Shown here: positions 1 to 5,448 of the stretch, piece by piece
How the letters are laid out: the number at the start of each line of letters is the position of its first letter
How positions within the stretch are numbered: position 1 is the first letter of the stretch
NCBI GenBank assembly: GCA_011057175.1
Contig: DSBZ01000112.1
Coordinates: 1 to 5,448 of the forward strand
From: Candidatus Acetothermia bacterium
Lineage (GTDB): Bacteria > Bipolaricaulota > Bipolaricaulia > Bipolaricaulales > Bipolaricaulaceae
Direction: 5' to 3'
DNA: 5,448 nucleotides
Made by a program: the position numbers and the translations under genes
The notes under the pieces: model-generated
Databases searched by the model: none
What the model was told of the DNA's origin: nothing
The model's input: the letters and a program-made list of their open reading frames with translations, nothing else

Positions 1-279
1 GGAGCGTGACCGTCCACTACCTCGACTACCACCGCCCGTGCGGGTACGCGACCCAGGTCGTGGACCGCAAGGGGAAGATCCGCAAGCGCTACGAGGCGTA
101 CCTCACGCCGTACGAAAAGCTCAAGAGCTTGCCCCAGGCCGAGCAGTACCTGCGGCCGGGGGTAACGATGGCGGAGCTGGAACCGCTCGCCCAAAGCCAC
201 AGCCGAGTACGCTCTCCTCGTTCAGCAGGCAAGGTCCAAGCTCTTCCGTTCCTTCGCGCCAGCGGCTACAGTACCCTGA
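1..279 (+). pseudogene. C-terminal remnant of an integrase-core (DDE) transposase, frameshifted
   Basis: The reading frame is open from the left edge and contains HYLDYHRPCGYATQVVD, then KGKIRKRYEAYLTPYEKL, then AEQYLRPGVTMAELEPLAQ. From memory, this pattern (HRPCG, TPYEKL and EQYLRPG blocks) lies just after the catalytic rve/integrase core of a common group of IS transposases. After LAQSHS (ending at 203) the frame no longer looks like the family. The frame one base forward, from 205, reads EYALLVQQARSKLFRSF and stops with TGA at 277-279, which is the expected family ending. A one-base insertion, or a loss such as five bases, near 201-204 would explain the switch. The catalytic DDE residues lie outside the window, so only the tail is seen. 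It was probably a whole IS whose transposase is now inactive, but a sequencing error could also give this picture. The family subgroup is not assigned. Confidence 0.75.
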
Positions 280-288
280 CGGCTCACG

Positions 289-312
289 CCCTCATGCTCA
301 TCTTCGGATGAG
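289..312. repeat. Possible decayed IS right end with a small UUCG hairpin
   Basis: Ten bases after the transposase stop, the sequence holds CTCATGCTC (291-299). The same nine bases occur on the minus strand at 5359-5367, inside the block that looks like an IS tip at the right of the window. This is where an IS right end would be expected. Overlapping it is a perfect 6-bp stem CTCATC/GATGAG (297-302 with 307-312) closed by TTCG, an unusually stable tetraloop if transcribed. After the nine bases the two copies diverge, so this end would be decayed. A nine-base match can arise by chance, hence the low confidence. Confidence 0.25.
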
Positions 313-359
313 AAAGGACTCCAACCTGCTCGGAGGAGGGAGGCCCCGGCATCGGGGGG

Positions 360-401
360 CATCCCTTGGGATGGGGGCCGCTCCGGAACGGGGCCCATAT
401 C
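360..401. terminator. Weak candidate terminator hairpins between converging genes
   Basis: The transposase remnant (+) and the DUF2227-like gene (-) converge on 280-478. Within this stretch CATCCCTTGGGATG (360-373) is an almost perfect inverted repeat. GATGGGGGCC (370-379) can pair with GGCCCATATC (392-401) at 8 of 10 positions around a 12-base loop. The two structures overlap and would compete. Neither is followed by a clear T-run on either strand, so an intrinsic terminator is only possible. The rest of 280-478 shows no gene that I can support. Confidence 0.25.
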
Positions 402-478
402 GGCGTGGCCATCGTCGAAACGTCATTCCCGGGGCGAGCGGATCAAGGGCGAGGCTTCCTCCACGGGAAGGGATCGGT

Positions 479-937
479 TCAGCGGAGGAGGCGCTTCCCC
501 AGGGTCACCGTGCGGTCCAGGGCCACGTGCAGGAGCTGAGGCAGACAAAGCCCTCCCAGGACGGGAAGGACCGCTCCCCCCCGCGGGATGGAGGGAAACG
601 GGGCACCCACCACGAGGTGGAGGATCGCCCACGCCAGCCCGCCCAAGCCGCCGAGGTAGAGGAGGCGGGTCAGAGGGCCGAGGAAGGGGGAGTGGGAAAC
701 CCCCCGGTGGCGGAACAGGGCCGCATAGGGGCGCCACACGACCCGCGCTCCCCGCCAGCGGCGGGCGGCGTCGCTCGCAGCGAGGTCCAGGTCCGGGGAT
801 AAGAACAGGCTGCCCGCGACGTAGCCCCCCGCGAAGAGGAGGAGGGAGGAGCGACCCGCGCCGAGCACTGCCCCGAGGGCGATCCAGCCCGGAAGCGTCC
901 CCAACTCGACCGCGAGGTGCACCTTCCCTCGGGGCAT
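479..937 (-). CDS. DUF2227-like putative metal-binding membrane protein
   Basis: This is a 152-residue protein starting at ATG (complement of 935-937) and ending at TGA (complement of 479-481). It opens with MPRGKVHLAVE, matching my memory of the family opening MPSGxxHD, which supports this start. Possible metal ligands are spread as in that family: His7, SPDLDL with Asp49 and Asp51, RHRGVSHS with His77 and His82, and LLHVALD with His137 and Asp141. Hydrophobic stretches near residues 15-28, 31-47, 92-110 and 122-138 suggest a small integral or tightly associated membrane protein. The tail TLGKRLLR is basic. No reaction is known for DUF2227, so none is claimed. The gene is divergent from groES, with 122 bp between the two start codons. 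No Shine-Dalgarno site lies at a usable distance: GGGAGG is about 18 bases upstream. The family assignment is by motif recall; the gene itself is more certain than its name. Confidence 0.78.
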   Translation of the reverse strand: MPRGKVHLAVELGTLPGWIALGAVLGAGRSSLLLFAGGYVAGSLFLSPDLDLAASDAARRWRGARVVWRPYAALFRHRGVSHSPFLGPLTRLLYLGGLGGLAWAILHLVVGAPFPSIPRGGAVLPVLGGLCLPQLLHVALDRTVTLGKRLLR

Positions 938-972
938 GCGGGACTGTACCCCCGCCCTCCCAACGGGAACAA
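937..972 (-). promoter_or_regulatory. Possible leaderless promoter of the DUF2227-like gene
   Basis: On the minus strand TTGTTC (967-972) is followed after 18 bases by TACAGT (943-948). Transcription would then begin at about 936-938, on or beside the A of the ATG at 937. This would explain the missing Shine-Dalgarno site. The -10 box matches the consensus at 4 of 6 positions and the -35 box at only 3 of 6, so it is a weak prediction. Confidence 0.3.
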
Positions 973-974
973 CC

Positions 975-1002
975 TTGACTCGGCAGAGGGGGCCGGTACA
1001 AT
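975..1002 (+). promoter_or_regulatory. Sigma-70-type promoter of groES-groEL
   Basis: TTGACT (975-980, 5 of 6 to consensus) and TACAAT (997-1002, 5 of 6) are separated by 16 bases. The predicted start is about 1008-1010, just ahead of the CIRCE operator, the usual arrangement for HrcA control. This is the best promoter match in the window and fits a strongly expressed chaperonin operon. I see no second heat-shock sigma-factor promoter. Confidence 0.85.
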
Positions 1003-1011
1003 CCCCCGTGG

Positions 1012-1038
1012 TTAGCAGCCATAACCTCGGAGTGCTAA
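1012..1038. promoter_or_regulatory. CIRCE operator (HrcA binding site)
   Basis: The left arm TTAGCAGCC (1012-1020), a nine-base spacer (1021-1029) and the right arm GAGTGCTAA (1030-1038) match the CIRCE consensus TTAGCACTC-N9-GAGTGCTAA. The right arm is perfect. The left arm matches 7 of 9, with GC in place of CT at 1018-1019. Its place between the transcription start and the groES ribosome site is typical. HrcA bound here would block transcription of the chaperonin operon until stress inactivates it. hrcA itself is not in the window. Confidence 0.93.
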
Positions 1039-1047
1039 ACCCTTACC

Positions 1048-1054
1048 AAGGAGG
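1048..1054 (+). promoter_or_regulatory. groES ribosome binding site that fixes the start
   Basis: AAGGAGG lies five bases before the ATG at 1060. An in-frame GTG at 1054 would give a two-residue-longer protein, but its first base is the last base of this Shine-Dalgarno sequence, so it cannot be the start. The ATG also gives the normal family opening MQVKPLGNR. Confidence 0.9.
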
Positions 1055-1059
1055 TGCTG

Positions 1060-1330
1060 ATGCAGGTAAAACCTTTGGGAAACCGGATCCTCGTCAAGAA
1101 GATCGAGGAGGAGGAGCGCCGAACGGCAGGGGGGATCGTCCTCCCGGAGTCGGTGAAGGACGAGAAGGCGGTCAAGGCCGAAGTGGTCGCCCTCGGCACG
1201 GCCGAGAAGTTCGAGATGAAGGTTGGGGATACGGTCCTGATCTCCGCGTATTCGGGGACCGAGATCCGCATCGGCGAGGAGAAGCATTTGCTCGTCAAGA
1301 CCACGGACGTCCTCGCGATCGTTGAAGGGT

Positions 1331-1332
<2 letters not shown>
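1060..1332 (+). CDS. groES: Co-chaperonin GroES (Hsp10)
   Basis: This 90-residue protein is the lid of the GroEL cage. Seven copies cap the ring and drive substrate release into the closed chamber in the cytoplasm. Seen in the sequence: the N-terminal PLGNRILVK strand, the mobile loop around residues 16-34 with Gly25-Ile26-Val27-Leu28 (the IVL tripeptide contacts GroEL), KVGD at 54-57, SAYSGTEI near 62-69, and the ending DVLAIVEG. It is shorter than the 94-97 residues of the Bacillus subtilis and Escherichia coli proteins. The missing residues fall in one place: between VVALG and MKVGD only six residues remain, where those proteins have a longer roof hairpin. The stop is followed by groEL after nine bases, so the two are co-transcribed from the CIRCE-controlled promoter. 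The family call is certain; the effect of the short roof is inference. Confidence 0.98.
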
Positions 1333-2961
<1,629 letters not shown>

Positions 2962-2981
2962 GCCGCCGTGCAACCGACAAC

Positions 2982-3007
2982 GAGCCCCGGCCCCCTGGCC
3001 GGGGCTC
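2982..3007 (+). terminator. Terminator hairpin after groEL
   Basis: GAGCCCCGGCC (2982-2992) pairs perfectly over 11 bp with GGCCGGGGCTC (2997-3007) around a CCCT loop, 21 bases after the groEL stop. A further CAAC/GTTG pairing (2978-2981 with 3012-3015) is possible across a four-base bulge. The following CTTCGTTGGGTCCTT is only moderately T-rich. The stem is strong enough for an intrinsic terminator, though some read-through into topA is possible. Confidence 0.8.
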
Positions 3008-3020
3008 CTTCGTTGGGTCC

Positions 3021-3049
3021 TTGCGTTCGACATCGCCCCCCCCGATAAT
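3021..3049 (+). promoter_or_regulatory. Probable topA promoter giving a very short leader
   Basis: TTGCGT (3021-3026) and GATAAT (3044-3049) are spaced by exactly 17 bases. The -10 box matches 5 of 6 and the -35 box 3 of 6. The predicted start is near 3055-3057, leaving only about 7-9 untranslated bases before the ATG at 3064. The bases ahead of that ATG (GCGCGCCTGCAACC) contain no Shine-Dalgarno sequence, in contrast to groES and groEL. The position right after the groEL terminator supports a separate transcription unit. Confidence 0.6.
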
Positions 3050-3063
3050 GCGCGCCTGCAACC

Positions 3064-5334
3064 ATGCCCAAGCGCGTCGTGATCGTCGAGTCGCCGACCA
3101 AGGCCCGCACCCTCGCTTCCTACCTCGGAGAGGAGTTCGTCATCCTCTCCTCGAAGGGACACGTCCGCGACCTCCCCGAGAAGGAGCTCGGGGTGGAACT
3201 GGATGACGCGTTCACCCCGAAGTGGGTGGTGCGGGACCGCAAGCTCCTTTCCGAGCTCCGCAAGAAGACCGCGGATGCGCCCCGGGTCTACCTCGCCACC
3301 GACCCGGACCGGGAGGGGGAAGCGATCGCCTATGACCTGATGGAGCTTCTCGGCGATGGGGACCGGTATGCGCGGGTCCTCCTCCACGAGATCACCCCCC
3401 AGGCGGTGCGGGAGGCGCTCGCGCACCCGGGTCGGATCAACCTCGCCAAGGTCGAGGCCCAGCGGGCGCGCCGGATCCTGGACCGGCTGGTGGGGTACCA
3501 GATCAGCCCCCTTCTTTCACGGGTGCTGGCGGGGAGGCGGTTCGAGGGCCTGTCCGCTGGTCGCGTGCAGTCCGTCGCCCTGCGGTTCATCTGCGATCGC
3601 GAGCTGGAGATCCAGCGCTTCGTCCCCGAGCCGTACTGGGAGGTGGCCGCCCTCTTCCCCGGGGAGCCACCGTTCACGGCGCGCCTCGACGGTCGGCTCA
3701 CCTCCCTGGACGAAGTGGACGCGCTGCGAACGGCCTTCCCCAGGGCCCGGTTCGTGGTGGAAGAGGTCAAGGAGGAGGAGGTCATCCGCCGACCACCGCC
3801 CCCGTTCATCACCTCCACCCTCCAGCAGGCGGCGTCGAGCGAGCTCGGGTTCTCCCCCAAGCGCACGATGCAGATCGCCCAGAGCCTGTACGAGGGGGTG
3901 GCGATCGGGAGGGAGATGGTGGGGCTCATCACCTACATGCGCACGGACTCCGTCCGTGTGGCGGATTCGGCGATCGCCGCGGCGCGGGCGTTCGTGAGGG
4001 AGGCGTTTGGGGCGAAGGCGCTCTCCCCGAAACCCCGGCACTTCCGGAACAAGCGGCGGGCCCAGGACGCCCACGAGGCGATCCGTCCCACCCAGGTCGC
4101 GCGGACGCCAGAGGAGGTGGCCCCTCACCTCAGCCCGGAGCAGCGCAGGCTCTACGACCTCATCTGGCGGCGGTTCATCGCGACCCAGATGGCGGACGGG
4201 GTCTGGGCTCGGCGGAAGGTCGCCATCCGCGCTGCAGATCGGCTGTTTCACGCATCCTCCTCGCGGATGGTGTCCCCGGGCTTCACCGCAGTGCTCCCCG
4301 TGGCTCGGCTCGACGACGAAGCGGCGCCCCTCCCCGAGGCGCTCGCACCCGGCCTGGAACTCCCCCGGCCGGAGATCGAGGTCGAGGAACACATGACCGA
4401 GCCCCCGCGGCGGTTCACCGAAGCGGGGATCGTCCGCAAGCTCGAGCAGGAAGGGATCGGCCGCCCCAGCACCTACGCTCAGATCGTGTCCGTGATCCAG
4501 GACCGGGGATACGTCGTGCGCGAGGGGAGTTCGCTCCGTCCTACCCTCCTCGGGCACCTCGTGACCGACCTTCTGCGCTTGTATTTCCCGGAGACGATCG
4601 AGGAGGCGTTCACGGCGCGGATGGAGGCTGATCTCGACCGGATTCAGGAAGGCGATCTCGGGCGGGGCGAGCTCCTCCGCTCGTTCTACCGCTGGTTCTC
4701 CCCCAAGCTGCACACGGTGGAGGCAGCGCTCTCCACAGGCAGGAAGCCGTTCCAGGCACTAAGCGACGTCGCTTGCCCGTCATGCGGGGCGCCGATGGAG
4801 GTCCGCGTGTGGCGAGGCAGCCTCTACCTCGGGTGCTCCCGGTACCCAGGGTGCCGGACCACCAAGCCCCTCCCCCCTCACGTTCCTTTCCGCTATACGC
4901 CGGACCGCGTCGAGCTCGGGGAGGGTCTGGCCGCAGTCGAGTCCGCCCCCCCGACCCCCTGCCCGAAGTGCGCGACCCCGATGGTTGTCCGACATGGCCG
5001 CTACGGGCGGTACCTCTCCTGCCCAAGCTGCAAGGCAACCTCGCCCGTGCCCAGCGGGGTCACCTGCCCCCAGTGCCGGGAGGGGGAGCTCGTGGAGCGG
5101 TTCGGGAAGCGCTACGGAACGTTCTATGCCTGTTCCCGATACCCCGATTGCCGGTTCCGCGTCCCTGGGCGGCCGGTGGAGACCTGCCCGATGTGTGGGG
5201 AGGGCGTCGTGTACGACGATCCCCGCCGGGGCCAGCGCTGCTCAAACCCCGATTGCCCTTCGCTTGTGGAAGAGAGCCCCGCTCCGGCCGCGCAAAGGCC
5301 GAAGCGGGGGCGCGCCAAGAAGCGGAAGATCTGA
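3064..5334 (+). CDS. topA: DNA topoisomerase I (type IA)
   Basis: This 756-residue enzyme relaxes negatively supercoiled DNA by nicking one strand through a tyrosyl-phosphate link and passing the other through. The start is fixed by MPKRVVIVESPTKA, the normal first strand of the Toprim domain with Glu9. Toprim continues with SSKGHVRDLP (29-38) and the metal-binding ATDPDREGEAIA (Asp80, Asp82, Glu84). The core follows with ARRILDRLVGYQISPLL, GLSAGRVQSVALR, FITSTLQQAASSELGF, the catalytic Tyr291 in LITYMRTDS, DAHEAIRPT, and EGIGRPSTYAQIV. The C-terminal part has four Cys4 zinc ribbons: Cys571/574/591/597, Cys633/636/653/656, Cys668/671/690/696 and Cys708/711/726/731. A basic tail (about 745-756, rich in Lys and Arg) follows. 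Ribbons 1 and 2 are separated by a linker of about 35 residues. The length lies between those I recall for B. subtilis (691) and E. coli (865). All catalytic residues are present, so it should be active. No terminator is visible after the stop. Confidence 0.98.
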   Translation: MPKRVVIVESPTKARTLASYLGEEFVILSSKGHVRDLPEKELGVELDDAFTPKWVVRDRKLLSELRKKTADAPRVYLATDPDREGEAIAYDLMELLGDGDRYARVLLHEITPQAVREALAHPGRINLAKVEAQRARRILDRLVGYQISPLLSRVLAGRRFEGLSAGRVQSVALRFICDRELEIQRFVPEPYWEVAALFPGEPPFTARLDGRLTSLDEVDALRTAFPRARFVVEEVKEEEVIRRPPPPFITSTLQQAASSELGFSPKRTMQIAQSLYEGVAIGREMVGLITYMRTDSVRVADSAIAAARAFVREAFGAKALSPKPRHFRNKRRAQDAHEAIRPTQVARTPEEVAPHLSPEQRRLYDLIWRRFIATQMADGVWARRKVAIRAADRLFHASSSRMVSPGFTAVLPVARLDDEAAPLPEALAPGLELPRPEIEVEEHMTEPPRRFTEAGIVRKLEQEGIGRPSTYAQIVSVIQDRGYVVREGSSLRPTLLGHLVTDLLRLYFPETIEEAFTARMEADLDRIQEGDLGRGELLRSFYRWFSPKLHTVEAALSTGRKPFQALSDVACPSCGAPMEVRVWRGSLYLGCSRYPGCRTTKPLPPHVPFRYTPDRVELGEGLAAVESAPPTPCPKCATPMVVRHGRYGRYLSCPSCKATSPVPSGVTCPQCREGELVERFGKRYGTFYACSRYPDCRFRVPGRPVETCPMCGEGVVYDDPRRGQRCSNPDCPSLVEESPAPAAQRPKRGRAKKRKI

Positions 5335-5448
5335 ACATCCCGCTGGTTTTGTCAACCCGAGCATGAGTCCTCTCGCAGCTCGTAATCTCGATCCTGTGTA
5401 AGCATCGACCACATCACACGCACGAGATGCCTCCCCAAGGCGCGTACC
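5335..5448. other. Non-coding right flank of topA, possibly an IS left tip
   Basis: No gene is supported here. Fifteen bases after the topA stop comes TGTCAACCCGAGCATGAG (5350-5367). It starts with TG, as many IS tips do. Its reverse complement shares CTCATGCTC with the sequence just after the left-edge transposase stop (291-299). If this is an IS left end, its transposase would begin beyond the window on the plus strand. TGTG (5396-5399) and CACA (5416-5419) further on could form only a weak stem. The IS reading rests on position and one short match, so it is tentative. Confidence 0.3.

Noticed and set aside
38..802. A 254-codon plus-strand open frame across the remnant and the DUF2227-like gene
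   Set aside because: Its product is rich in Gly, Arg and Pro with no domain, and it lies opposite a better supported minus-strand gene. It only crosses the remnant in the wrong frame.
423..1022. A 199-codon minus-strand frame overlapping the DUF2227-like gene
   Set aside because: It covers the same DNA in another frame, is Pro/Gly/Arg-rich without a domain, and would start inside the CIRCE operator.
1054..1059. GTG at 1054 as the groES start
   Set aside because: It overlaps the Shine-Dalgarno sequence AAGGAGG. The ATG at 1060 is correctly spaced and gives the normal family N-terminus.
3517..4713. A 398-codon minus-strand open frame opposite topA
   Set aside because: topA is certain on the plus strand, and this frame mirrors its codon bias with no recognisable domain.
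5396..5448. A tRNA or other RNA gene in the last bases
   Set aside because: Neither strand gives a cloverleaf, a T-loop GTTCRA motif or a CCA-type acceptor end; only a weak TGTG/CACA pairing is seen.

Overview
The window is a GC-rich bacterial chromosome segment carrying three complete housekeeping genes and one small gene of unknown function. Insertion-sequence (IS) debris lies at the left edge, and a possible IS tip lies at the right edge. The GroES/GroEL pair, an HrcA-type CIRCE operator, Shine-Dalgarno sites and a bacterial type IA topoisomerase all point to a bacterium. A GroEL without the Gly-Gly-Met tail, ending in a Pro-rich ...PPPEY tail, and a short GroES recall what I remember of Thermotogae and other deep-branching, often thermophilic lineages. 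The high GC would fit a group such as Bipolaricaulota (OP1/Acetothermia), but that placement is a low-confidence guess.

Layout from left to right. Positions 1-279 hold the C-terminal end of an integrase-core (DDE) transposase, cut by the window edge and broken by a frameshift near 201-204. Positions 280-478 have no gene, only small hairpins that may be terminator or IS-end debris. Positions 479-937 on the minus strand encode a 152-aa membrane-associated protein resembling the DUF2227 putative metal-binding family. Positions 938-1059 form a divergent control region. It has a good sigma-70-type promoter for groES (975-1002), a CIRCE operator directly downstream (1012-1038), and a weaker possible leaderless promoter for the minus-strand gene. 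groES (1060-1332) and groEL (1342-2961) follow as a tight operon closed by an 11-bp GC-rich terminator hairpin (2982-3007). topA (3064-5334) then has its own promoter, a very short leader and no Shine-Dalgarno site. The last 114 bases hold no gene. They begin with a TGTCAACCCGAGCATGAG block that may be the tip of another IS.

How it works together: groES and groEL encode the two parts of the Hsp60/Hsp10 folding machine. They are very probably heat-inducible through HrcA release from CIRCE. topA relaxes negative supercoils and is transcribed separately behind the terminator. I see no wholly new multi-gene system here. The points most worth a second look are the GroES that seems to lack most of the roof hairpin, the clustered substitutions in the GroEL nucleotide-pocket loop, the divergent DUF2227-like gene sharing the heat-shock control region, the leaderless-looking starts, and the IS traces on both sides.
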